The position numbers were made by a program, and so were the translations under genes. From Anthopleura xanthogrammica (taxonomy: Eukaryota > Cnidaria > Anthozoa > Actiniaria > Actiniidae), in contig OZ025212.1 of NCBI GenBank assembly GCA_964019055.1, positions 14,282,891-14,346,890 on the forward strand: a DNA stretch of 64,000 nt, read 5' to 3'. Of this stretch, positions 34,478 to 45,152 are shown in pieces. The notes under the pieces were generated by a model that saw only the letters and a list, made by a program, of their open reading frames with translations, made no database searches and was not told the origin of the DNA. Position 1 is the first letter of the stretch; every line of letters begins with the position of its first letter.

Positions 34478-35075
34478 GGTTCTATGATTCGTTTTTTCCT
34501 CATATATATTTAAGCATAATATCAATTTGATAATTTGTGAGATTAATATCTAAAAAATGGTTTTACAAAAGTTCTAGTTCAGTTTTATTCATCAAAATTT
34601 CTTGCATTGTATAATATATATGATATATTTTTCGTCGTTTTACAAGACTCTATATGCTCGTTTTTTCCTCATATATATTTAAGCATAATATCAATTTGAT
34701 AATTTGTCTGATTAATCTAAAAAATAGCTTAATTTACATAACTTGTAGTTGCGATTTATTCATCAAAATGTATGATATATTTTTCGTTGTTTTACAAGGT
34801 TCTTTACACTCGTTTTTCTCTTCTTTATATTTAAGCATAATATCAATTTGATAAGTTGTGATGGATCTAAAGATGGTTTGATTTACATAACTTGTAGTTC
34901 AGTTTTATTCATAAAAAAATCTAACATTGTATAATATATGATATCAGTATTTTTTAAGATTCTATACACTCGTTTTTCTTTCTTATATATTTAAGCATAA
35001 TATCAATTTGATAATTTGTCTGATTAATCTAAAAAAACGGTCTAAGTTCTAGTTCAGTTTTATTCGCAAATTATT
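34478..35075. repeat. AT-rich tandem repeat, about 4 copies of 150-170 bp
   Basis: TAAGCATAATATCAATTTGA recurs at about 34512, 34681, 34832 and 34994, each with CTCGTTTTT before it and GTTCAGTTTTATTCAT or GCGATTTATTCATC after it. Periods of about 169, 151 and 162 show indels between copies. Confidence 0.85.
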
Positions 35076-35448
35076 TCCTTTTCTTTCCTTTCTTTCCATT
35101 TTGCCATTTTTATTTCTCTTCTCTCGCTCATCCTTTTGATTCCCATCTATACAACTCTTTTCGTCCAAATTTTTTGCCTACCAAAGAAAGATCTAGAATG
35201 TTTTTTAATAGTTCAATATTTTGTGGAGGCGCTGCAACATACTGATAAATAAGACATGTTAAGTATAATAAGACATCTGTGGATGAATGTTATCTGTGTA
35301 TAGCCAGGCCGACGCGTTGTCAAAATCTACTGCCGGAATCAATGATGGTGGGAGGGATAGACGATAGACTTGTGTTCGAGCGATCATATCATAACGAGTT
35401 TCCTGTAAAGTGGGTGGAAAATGTGTCACAAGTCTGGTTTGCACTCAA

Positions 35449-35650
35449 AGGCCCGTTCACACTGGAGATTTTTGCGGATTTTTGAAAATAAAAATAAATT
35501 TTGTCTTATGCTTCTTAAGAGACATTTGTCCAGGGAATCATGGTTTCTGGGATAAGACTTTGCGAGTTAATCCTTTAACATTTTTGACTATGACCAAATT
35601 CGCCGTAAAAATCACAGCATAAATCGAGGCAAAAATCATCAGGTAAACGT
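35449..35650. mobile_element. dispersed inverted-repeat element, copy 2
   Basis: Starts AAAGGCCCGTTCACACTGGA, with interior words TAAATTTTGTCTTATGCTTC, ACATTTGTCCAGGGAATCAT and GCGAGTTAATCCTTTAACAT matching the 1.2 kb copy in the same order. Right end AAAAATCATCAGGTAAACG is roughly the inverse of the left end. Confidence 0.6.
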
Positions 35651-35769
35651 ATCTTAACTCTGCTTTCTTTCTACCCCCTATACTTTTTAATGAATTTTAA
35701 TTAGTTTTTTAATTACTTTTTCATTTGATATTCGAAACTTTTTATTTATTCACGCGAATAAATATTGAT

Positions 35770-35930
35770 AAAGCAGTTTGAGGGTAGTAATGATCACCAT
35801 GGTGATAGCATTGGTCGCTATAGTAATGCTAGTGGTTGCTATAGTAATGGTAGTCGCATGGTAGTTGGTAGTCACCATGGTAACGGTCACCATAGCAACA
35901 TTAGTGGTCACCATAGTGAATTTAGTACTC
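35770..35930. promoter_or_regulatory. cluster of X-box-like inverted motifs (possible RFX sites)
   Basis: GTCACCATGGTAAC (35871-35884) and GTCACCATAGCAAC (35886-35899) both fit the RFX X-box form GTNRCC-N(0-3)-RGYAAC. Around them lie half-matches (GTTGCTATAGTAAT, GGTCACCATAGTGA) and the perfect palindrome ATCACCATGGTGAT (35793-35806). It may be a decaying short tandem repeat rather than a control element. Confidence 0.35.
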
Positions 35931-36042
35931 ACAGTATTGGTTTCTTATCTTTACGCTGATCTTGGCCTCTTTGATTTTCGAACCTGATTTCTTTCTTCAT
36001 AAGGCAATAATTTAAACTTTCACAAGCTCTTATCTTAGTTTA

Positions 36043-36194
36043 TGGGAATCAAGGATGGGGTCTCAGGTACGATTCTTGAACTTGCCATCACATGTGAGTA
36101 GAGTTTGTTAGGTCTCTCCCTTGATTCGAGGGTTTTTCTCTGGGTTCTCCGATTTTCCTCCCTCCGCAAAACCTAACATGAAAATCCAATTCGT
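36043..36194 (+). mobile_element. tRNA-derived SINE joined to a 57-bp array
   Basis: Begins GGGAATCAAGGATGGGGTCT, has a degraded B box (TACGATTCTTG), then CATCACATGTGAGTAGAGTT, CTTGATTCGAGGGTTTTTC, CCTCCCTCCGC and AAAATCCAATTCG. It passes directly into the 57-bp array at 36195. Confidence 0.75.
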
Positions 36195-36783
36195 TCTGTC
36201 CGTTAGTCATGCTCTGACTCAGATCTCCCCAGAGGTTGCTTAAGGGTTCAATCTGTGAGTTAGTCATGCCCTGACTCAGATCTCCCCAGAGGTTGTTTAA
36301 GGGTTCAATCTGTGAGTTAGTCATGCCCTGACTCAGATCTCCCCAGAGGTTGTTTAAGGGTTCAATCTGTGAGTTAGCCATGCCCTGACTTAGATCAGCC
36401 CAGAGGTTGTTTCAGGGTTCTATCTGTGAGTTAGCCGTGCCCTGACTTAGATCAGCCCAGAGGTTTTTCAGGGTTCTATCTGTGAGTTAGCCGTGCCCTG
36501 ACTTAGATCAGCCCAGAGGTTGTTTCAGGGTTCTATCTGTGAGTTAGCCGTGTCCTGACTTAGATCAGCCCAGAGGTTGTTTCAGGGTTCTATCTGTGAG
36601 TTAGCTGTACCCTGACTTAGATCAGCCCAGAGGTTGTTTCAGGGTTCTATCTGTGAGTTAGTCATGCCCTGACTCAGATCTCCCCAGAGGTTGTTTAAGG
36701 GTTCAATCTGTGAGTTAGTCATGCCCTGACTCAGATCTCCCCAGAGGTTGTTTAAGGGTTCAATCTGTGAGTTAGTCATGCCT
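36195..36783 (+). repeat. 57-bp minisatellite array C (about 10 copies, two monomer types)
   Basis: Monomers occur in blocks. Type 1 has CTCAGATCTCCCCAGAGG and TTTAAGGGTTCAATC; type 2 has CTTAGATCAGCCCAGAGG and TTTCAGGGTTCTATC. Order left to right is roughly type 1 (three), type 2 (five), type 1 (two), then a break at 36783. Confidence 0.9.
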
Positions 36784-37189
36784 AGCCTTCAGCAGTTAAA
36801 GTCTTATCAGTTTAAAATCCCTATTAAGCTCTAGTCGATGTGATTTTGACTGAATAAAAAACGTAGCAGATATCACTGCCTTGAACATTTGAAACTCCGT
36901 CTCTCACTCAACCAGTTTCCGTTCAGCTGTGGTATTCACTATTTAAACGTGTTTAAATTCACTTGTGATCGTTAAATGTTTACCTTTGATCTTTATGCTT
37001 TTAGCCAAGTAGTGAAAGTAATCTTTCAAATGATTGGCACGTTAATGTGATAGAAATTACTTGGCAGACAAGATAGATGTGTTTTTAACACTGATCTTCT
37101 TAGTATGTATATGTTCTTGGTAAAAAGTCCGGCTGCTCTCACGGCTTAGAATCTTGGAGGAAGTTGGACGAAAAGAAGAAAAACTAAGG

Positions 37190-37240
37190 AAAGGAAAAGA
37201 AAGGAAAGGAAAAGAAAGGAAAGGAAAGGAAAGGAAAAAT
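37190..37240. repeat. GGAAA microsatellite
   Basis: Irregular AGGAA and AGAAA units just before the CT tract. Confidence 0.85.
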
Positions 37241-37278
37241 AAAAAAGCTTGTGATCTATTTAAGTCTTATTAAAATCC

Positions 37279-37456
<178 letters not shown>

Positions 37457-38066
37457 CCAAATTTTCTTATGATTTGTGCGGCTATTGTATTTATTACTGA
37501 TATTCACATTGGTTGTCGCCATCTATCTTCTAATCTGACATATTCATTACACGACATTTCCTTGTAATTAGTTCTGTCTTGTTTATCATTTTTTTATATC
37601 ATTTTTCAATCACCAAACGACCATTGACTTGTAATCAAAATGTCAGTAGTTCTAGCAAGACAGACATACCACTATCAGAATCTTTCCCAATTCACGCCAC
37701 AAAACTCCTCCAAGATGACGTCCCACTAATGCTAGAAACACATGGAATTTAAAAAAAACGCTATCTTGTGTTATCTTGATATTAAAACCTAGCCACACGA
37801 TCCAAACTTCACTCAAGAGCTGTAAGAGAATTTAGATTCGCGACAGGTTAACTGAAAGTGCGGGTACACGATGCGATTTTTCATGCCACGTCGCAACAAC
37901 TAAGTCGGTGAGGTTCGTCGCGCGCGACGTCGCAAAAGAAGAACTCGTTTCTACTTTTTGCGACGTCGCTTTACACGGTGCGATCTCTAATTCTCAGCAG
38001 ATTGAAATTCTTGATTCCCCCTATAGTAAACATCATCCAACATGGCTGCCACTTTTATTTCCTTAT

Positions 38067-38640
38067 GGACTGGTCATAAAGTACAGGGGGGGGGGGGGGG
38101 GGGTGGGCCGGCAAAACCGGCTAGATTTGAATTAGCATTTTTTTATGGTGGCCCATTATTAAATGCGGTTGAAAAAGTGATGACCCACCCCAGGTTTTGA
38201 AGCAAAATTGCATAGAAGCTAGATGTTATGCCCGTGTCACACGCTACGATTTCTCGTGCAACTTGTCTCGCGAAAAAAAGTATTGCAAGTTGCACGCGTA
38301 ATTTGAATCAATGGTGAATGAATGATTGTCTTGTGCGCGTGCTCTAATCGCAAGTTGCACGACCATGTCACACGTAATTTTTTACAAAAATTGTTGCAGA
38401 AAGTAAAAGTCGATTCTCCTTTTTGTGCAGCAAAAAAATGAAAAATTCAAGTCACGCGAGGGGATGTCAAACGTGAAAAACACTCGTGCAACCTGCAATA
38501 TTTTTTTTAGCGAGACAAGTTGCACGAGAAATCGTAGCGTGTGACACGGCCTTTAGATGTTCCATTTTATAGATAGCCCATCCCTTTCCAGGAACTCACA
38601 TTTATGTGGCCCCACCCCCCTTTACTTTATGACCAGTCCC
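38067..38640. mobile_element. MITE with GGACTGGTCATAAAGTA ends, interrupted by another element
   Basis: Left end GGACTGGTCATAAAGTACAG plus a G run; right end CCCCCCTTTACTTTATGACC plus AGTCC. TTA flanks both sides (38063-38066 and 38641-38643), so a 3-bp TTA target as in PIF/Harbinger elements is plausible. The element at 38228-38553 lies inside it. A poly-G run is at 38086-38102. Confidence 0.7.
38228..38553. mobile_element. 326-bp MITE with near-perfect terminal repeats and 8-bp target duplication
   Basis: Left GCCCGTGTCACACGCTACGA then TTTCTCGTGCAACTTGTCTCGC; right is its reverse complement (GCGAGACAAGTTGCACGAGA, AATCGTAGCGTGTGACACGGC). TAGATGTT flanks both sides (38220-38227 and 38554-38561), an 8-base duplication as made by hAT-type transposases. 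Nested inside the TTA-flanked element. Confidence 0.88.
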
Positions 38641-38679
38641 TTAGAAATGATTCCAAACCATCTATAGTGAACATCATCC

Positions 38680-38860
38680 AAGATGGCTGACACTTTCATT
38701 CCCTTAGGAATGATTATAAAACATTGAAATGGCTTCCCATTGTCTACCATTAATTCATCCAATCTCCACACGTAGTTATGGTTACGGCCACATTACGCCT
38801 TCAAATTTGCCGTATCGTTCCCCACTCATACGAAATAACTTCCTACCAGTTACGAACTTT
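38680..38860 (-). mobile_element. fragment of the GGAAGCCATTT MITE family
   Basis: GAAATGGCTTCCCATTGTCT and CATTAATTCATCCAATC are the reverse complement of the 19.7 kb MITE interior. The fragment ends CCCCACTCATACGAAATAAC, close to its terminal repeat. Confidence 0.6.
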
Positions 38861-40114
38861 AAGAAAAAAAATCCGGAAGTTAAGATTAAACACAGTTCAA
38901 AAGCTTTCTTAATACCATCCCACTCCAAAACCCTGCTAAATGTGATAACCTTTTAAATCTTTTAAGACCTAATGGAACAAGCAATAGCCTTCCAAAAACA
39001 TTCTAGAAGTTAAATTTCTAGATGTCAAACTGTCAGATATCTAAAACCTGAAAGCTGACATGTTTGCATTGATATTTCAACATCGCGCTATTGTCATTTT
39101 TATTATATACATGAAATATTACGAAAAGTGCTAAAGAATTAGACGTTTATGACAATAAAACATGTATCTTACTTTCCACGAGTTAATTACCCCTTTCCTT
39201 GAATTTAAATCTGTAGATTTTTTTAGTTTAAATATTAGGTTTTAGAGTCGGATTCAATCACTCTGTGAAGTTGCTTCGCTGGGGTTGTTGTTTCATAGCC
39301 TACAGTAAGACCTGCGTTCAGAATCCTGAAAAAACTTTATTCCGTAAGTAATGAAGTTTTTTAAATCTAACTTTTTAGTTTTTCATCTTTGTTTTTTTTC
39401 AGTCTTTTTTTTTCATACCAAATTTTCAGCATGTTGTTCGAAAAAAAATATTCGTGAAAAAATCAAATCGAAAAGGAAAGAAAACAATCTCTTACTCATT
39501 AATTAAAAGAAATTATTTCATTAAAGTACTTTTTAAAAATTACGAGGAATTCTATCTTTTTGGATAAATTTTACTAAAAAATGTATTTTACAATTAAACA
39601 TTTTTTTTGTATTTTTCATTTTAAATTATTTCTTTACGATTTTTCCTAGTTTGTCATGTATGTGAATTAAATAGAATAATTTGTTCGTACAACAAATAAA
39701 CACTTGATAAGGATATTTTACTTTGCTGTGTAGCAAAATACTGCTATATATAGAAATTATTTTCTGTAGAAAGTAGAAATACAAAAAAAATGTCATTGGA
39801 AAAAAAGAAAAAATTATTGGAACCCTTTTTCATTAAAGATTTCTATTGGGATTGTGATAAATATCTAGTATTGTTCAGCCAAGATTGAATATTTTTGTAA
39901 ACTGAAGAGTTTTCATATGTATGTTAATTATCAACCTCTTTATTTCCGTGATTTTTCAGTCTAACATAGATTTCGCAATAACGGTGGTTACATAAAATTG
40001 TATATTAAACCACAGGTTCAAAAATTTGTCATTATTTGGTAAAAGGATTGGCTGAATGCGTGAATTATATATTAGACTAGGCTAGTTTGAATGATACTTT
40101 CAGTGTGTCTGGAA
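38861..40114. other. no gene seen
   Basis: Very AT-rich with many A and T runs. Confidence 0.55.
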
Positions 40115-40217
40115 GGAAGGAAAGAATGAAAAATATAGGGAAAGAAAGAAAGAAAGGAAGAAAGAAAGAAAGAAAGAAAGAGGGAAAGAAAGAAAGAAAG
40201 AAAGAAAGAAAGAGGGA

Positions 40218-40261
<44 letters not shown>

Positions 40262-40475
40262 AGGAAGAAAAAGAGGAAGAAAGAAAGAAAGAAGGAAGGA
40301 CGGAAAGAAAGGAAGAAAGGAAGAAAGGAAGGAAGGAAGAAAGAAAGAAAGAAAGAAAGAGAGAAAGAAAGAAAGAGAGAAGGAAAGAAAGAAGGAAGGA
40401 AGGAAGACGAGAAATAAAGAGAACAGGAAGAAAGAAGACGAGTAAAAATGAAAGAAAGAATGAATAAATGATTGC
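40115..40475. repeat. GAAA purine tract with GGAA interruptions
   Basis: Almost purely purine on the plus strand for about 350 bases (AAAG units with AAGG and AGGG variants); open frames on both strands are repeat translations. Confidence 0.95.
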
Positions 40476-40879
40476 AAGAAAAAGCAAGATAGAAGGAAAG
40501 AAATAAAGTTGAGAGGAGGGGAAGTATGAAAGGAAGAAACAAATGGAAAAGAATGAAATAAGAATGAAAAGAAACAAGAAAAAGACTAAAAACCGCAAAC
40601 ATGTAGTCACGTGATATAAAGTCATGCAATGGCTCTATAGCTACCGCTTAATCGTTCTGTCTAAAAAAGAACAGTTCGTAACATTCTGTTATTATCTTGA
40701 TACTTTAAGTAGAATTATAACGATATTTTGACAAAGCCTTTTGAACTGGAGACCGGTTTTATGTGTGAGTCATGCATCCTTTGCGTCGTCATTCCGTATG
40801 ATTTAGATAAATATTACTTCATAACTTATTAAAAATATAAGGAAATTTCTTACTCTAGTGGGAAAATTTTACTGGAAAT

Positions 40880-41385
40880 ATTTAAAGCCAAAAAATGCCA
40901 TAAAATGCTTTGAACAATTTTGCTGAAAATTCAAAAGATAAGCCAACTAAAAGGCGCAATTTTTAGAAAAGCCAAATGTCATACTCCACTTTCAAAGAAA
41001 AGCCAGACCAGCAAAGTGCTTAAGTAAGTCATACCAAAAATTTCCTAGAAAAGCCAACAAAGTACCTCAAAATATGCTCTAAATTTCCAAGAGAAGCCAA
41101 CAAAGTGCTTGCCGATTTCGCTCGAAATTTCCACGAGATGCTAACAAAGTGCCTTGATTTTGCTCAAAATTTCCGAGAAAAGCGAGCAAAATGGCTTTAT
41201 CTGAAGGTCGAAGTTTCCAAGAGAAGTCATTGAAGTGCCTTGATTTTGTTTGGAATTTTCTAGAATAGCAAGCAAAATGGCTTTATTCGATGCTCGACAT
41301 TTTGAAGAAAAGCCTACAAAGTGCATGCAATAATTTATGCTCGAAATCGTAAAGAAAAGCCAATAAAGTGCCTTAATTTATAGAA
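40880..41385. repeat. strongly diverged tandem repeat (AAAGCCAACAAAGTGC unit)
   Basis: Words of the type GAGAAAAGCCAACAAAGTGC, CTTGATTTTGCTC and AAATTTCC recur about every 45-60 bases across 500 bases, with one longer doublet (GCAAAATGGCTTTAT at 41188 and 41272). Confidence 0.7.
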
Positions 41386-42904
41386 GAGGGAAAAATCACG
41401 AAAAATTAAATTTTCTCACACAAAAAAAACCATCCTAAACTTCAAAAATGCACCAATCTTTATCAGGTATCACGAAATACCTTTTTATCTTCAGCAATCG
41501 AGATTAACTCATAGTGTCAGCGAAAATGAATCATTTTTGGGTGATTATTTTTTAATCATTCCATTTTGTTCTTTGATTTGAACATGTTTGTCAGTTCGGG
41601 CTAATGCTTACTTATGGCATAACTCGTCGAATTAATAAATGTCAATATTGTTTTGTCTATTTACTAAAAGTAAACCGCAGTTCCGGAAATAAATTGGATG
41701 TAATAGAAATGACAACATCTTATATTTTCTTGATACCATCGCCTCCTGTTTTCTCGAGCGCCAAATAATACAATGTTTATCGATAGTTGCTTCCTTCAAC
41801 GGCTGGTCTTCGTTTGTCTTGGTCTTTTGTTCATAAAAATACATGAAAATACATACGTAAAGAACTGAAGTACAGCTAGTCGAAGTACGTTTACAAAAAT
41901 GTGAGTTTTTCTTTTCCATTACATCTCGTTTAGCTTATATTTATGATCATTTCGACAAAAGGAAATACAAGTAAGTAGGGAGGGGAAAAAAAAAAAAAAA
42001 AAAAACCGAAAATGAAAACTAAAAAAACTCAAGCTAAAGCTGTAGATATTTTATTTTAGGGATCATTTTAACTGTCTTTTTTTTTTCGTTAAGCCTATTC
42101 AGGTATTTATGCATTTTGTTCGCTAGCAAAAGCAAAATTCCCAAGAATTCCAAAGTTCGTGTTTGTGGTTGTCGTTTCTTTCCCAATATTTTTCTGCAAA
42201 AACTAGCAAAACAGTTACGAGAATGAATAAAAAATATAAACAAACACGATAAGTAGATAATGAAATGCTTTTTCAAACGATTTCCAATGATTTTTCAGCG
42301 TTTTTTACACTCGAATATTTTCGCGTGCAAACCCTTTTAAGTGTCACCAACTTTTCTTAGAATAAAATTATCTCTTAAAACTGAGATTCCAGAATGTTCA
42401 ATGAAAACTATCGCTTATCTTAAGATTTTGTTGAATTTTTATAAGCTGAAATATTACAAATAGCTTTCTTGAAGACCAAATTTGAATTAGCGAAAGGTTA
42501 GAAGAAGATTTTCTTGGCGCAATCGGTGAGGAAACGAAGCATTCCGTTCTTCCAATTCTGTTTATATAAAAGATATTTTTTTATTTGACAGGAGTAGCCA
42601 TTGGTTCCACTTAGCGATCAAATGTAAGCCAATTAGCGTAAAAAGCGTAAATATGAACGGAAAGCAATAGCCAGGTGGAATTGTTCATTTTATTTCACAC
42701 CTTTTTATTTAATTCTTTTTGGCTTTGAATAATAATCCTGGCGAATTCTCTCGGAATGATTTCGAATCAAAGCGATTCCTCCTCAAATCCAGGCAAAACT
42801 GATGATTTTTTTTAGATATCTGCATATTGTACTTCCTCAAAGCGTTGTAAAAAGCTGAAAAAAGGAGCAAAATTTGGCGTTTAATCCGGCAGTTTCAAAA
42901 CAAC
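41386..42904. other. no gene seen
   Basis: AT-rich, with an A run at 41987-42005. Open frames at 41632-41919 and 42034-42276 show no domain. Confidence 0.55.
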
Positions 42905-43395
42905 TGACCTCTGGCTGATCTAAGTCAGGGCATGGCTAACTCACAGATTGAACCCTGAAACAACCTCTGGGCTGATCAAAGTCAGGGCACGGCTAACTCA
43001 CAGATCAAACCCTGAAACAACCTCTGGGCTGATCTAAGTCAGGGCACGGCTAACTCACAGATAGAACCCTGAAACAACCTCTGGGCTGATCTAAGTCAGG
43101 GCACGGCTAACTCACAGATAGAACCCTGAAAAACCTCTGGGCTGATCTAAGTCAGGGCACGGCTAACTCACAGATAGAACCCTGAAACAACCTCTGGGCT
43201 GATCTAAGTCAGGGCATGGCTAACTCACAGATAGAACCCTGAAACAACCTCTGGGCTGATCTAAGTCAGGGCACGGCTAACTCACAGATAGAACCCTGAA
43301 ACAACCTCTGGACTGATCTAAGTCAGGGCACGGCTAACTCACAGATAGAACCCTGAAACAACCTCTGGGCTGATCAAAGTCAGGAAACAGCTAAC
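42905..43395 (-). repeat. 57-bp minisatellite array D (about 8-9 copies)
   Basis: Same monomer in reverse orientation (TCTGGGCTGATCTAAGTCAG, GGCACGGCTAACTCACAGAT, AGAACCCTGAAACAACC). One copy near 43125 lacks a few bases (GAAAAACC). Mostly type 2 monomers. Confidence 0.9.
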
Positions 43396-43600
43396 TGATG
43401 ACAAATCGAATTGGAATTTAGCTTTTTAGGTTTTGTGAGGGAGACAAACCCGGAGAACCCGGAGAAAACCCCTAAAATCAAGAGAAATACATAGAGACCT
43501 AACAAACTCTACTCGCATGTGATGCCGAGTCCAGGAATCAAACCTTTGGACCCAGAGGTGAGGGGCGAATGTGCTTCCGCCACACATCCCATTTCGTTAG
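43396..43600 (-). mobile_element. tRNA-derived SINE joined to a 57-bp array
   Basis: Minus-strand copy: B-box-like GGTTTGATTCC (plus GGAATCAAACC near 43533), CATCACATGCGAGTAGAGTT, the body with GGGTTTTCTCCGGGTTCTCC, and AATTCCAATTCG next to the 57-bp array at 42905-43395. Same architecture as at 36 kb, in opposite orientation. Confidence 0.75.
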
Positions 43601-45152
43601 ATGTGTTTAAGGGTAAATAGCGGTGTAGTAGTGGTGAAGTAGCGTACATGGTAGGAAGGGTGGTGCCTAGGAATGCTGTTAGGGGGCATTTCGGCGGCAT
43701 TTTATTTAGTATCTGATCAGCGGACATCTTGGTATTGCTTGATATCGTCCTCGTCAGTTTGGATAGGAAAAAACTGTGCCCTCGGCTTTCAAGACTGGAC
43801 ACAGTTTTTCCCTATGTTTGGTGTTACAGACAATGTATGGACTTACTAAGAAATGTCACGAATTTTACTCATAAAGCTGTTCAAATCTCTTACTTTCTGG
43901 TTTTTGCTAATTCTGATAGAATCTATCATAGATGCATAAGTGTTTTTAGATGTTTTTTCTTCAATTCTTATTAATCTTCATGGTAATATTAACGATTTTG
44001 TCTCGTTATTGCCCCCAAAACGCAAAGCATAAATGTGTAAGTGGCGAATCATGAGCCAGAATTCAACACTAAACAGAACGAGCGAGTAAGCTAGTTTGAT
44101 TTGAGCTACTTCGGTATATAATATAAGTGTAAATAAATCTAAATACTACAAAATGGAAAAAAAATTCTAAGTTATTGACATTGTAGTCTTTTGTTGACCT
44201 TAATGGCCACCTCAATATCGCAAGTTTACACTAAGTACTTTGTCCCTCTAAGCTATAAACCTCGCCGCCTGTTTAGTACATGTTGTAGGGGCCCGCTTTC
44301 TTTAACTTTACTAAAAGTAAATTACTTCTGGGACACCTTCGCGACGACTGTAAAACGTGTTAATTATTATAAAATGTAGATATACTAAAGTCTAAACAGA
44401 GTTAATAGAAGTAGGGGGGGAAACCTTGAAGGTGTTTGTAGTTTCAATACATCCTACCTTGAATTTAGGCTTCGTAAACTTGATTTTTTTTGTTCAATTT
44501 TAAAAACTATATATCTTTTCAAATTTAAATTTAATTCGAGTTTTAATATCTGAGTTTCTTTTTCGTTCAATAAAAAACTCTTGTATCAATATTTGTGGGG
44601 TTTTACTTCGTGATAAATAGAAAATAAGAATACATTACTAACCGACTTCATTATTATTGTTATTATTATTATAGCCTTTTTCAAAACGAATGGGAACCAA
44701 ATTTTCAAACACAATTTAATTCAAAAACAAACCTGACCACAATAACTACATAAAAACTAGTAAAAATTGAAAATTTCATCTAGTTTGGACAAATTGTAAC
44801 GAGATTGTAATATTTTTTAAATTTCTAAAATACAGAGAATGTATGTGTGGCTGGACGTTTGGGGAACACCAAACATTTCTCTGTAATTTTGGCAGTGTTT
44901 GAATGCTCATAACATTGTTTTTATAAGGCCAAACATCCTGAAACTTGGTCAGTAAGCTTGTTGCATGCTGTTCTTTCGTGTAATGGGGTTATTATTTTTT
45001 CTGGAACCTTAATAGTTCATAATAATAGGTTTTCTAACTCTCACGGTCCCAGTCCACTGCTCGTTTTGAAAAAGGCTAATTTTTTTACTCATTTTTTTAT
45101 AGATACGATTTTCTCCCTGAAACAAGAACAGAGAAGAAGGAAAAGATCCAAG
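43601..45152. other. upstream of GPCR 2
   Basis: AT-rich; an ATT tract of about 8 units at 44651-44675. The GPCR 2 frame is open from 44958 without an ATG, so 5' UTR or an upstream exon junction may lie there. Confidence 0.5.

Noticed and set aside
36088..36381. Frame encoding a 19-residue repeat (SQIEPLNNLWGD)
   Set aside because: 57 is divisible by three, so the minisatellite stays open. The same array drifts out of frame elsewhere and no start or splice context fits.
43509..43802. 97-codon minus-strand frame
   Set aside because: Part of it lies in a SINE head; no recognisable domain.
44958..45152. N-terminal extension of GPCR 2 by 65 residues
   Set aside because: The frame is open but contains no ATG before 45153, and a receptor N-terminus with sequons begins there.
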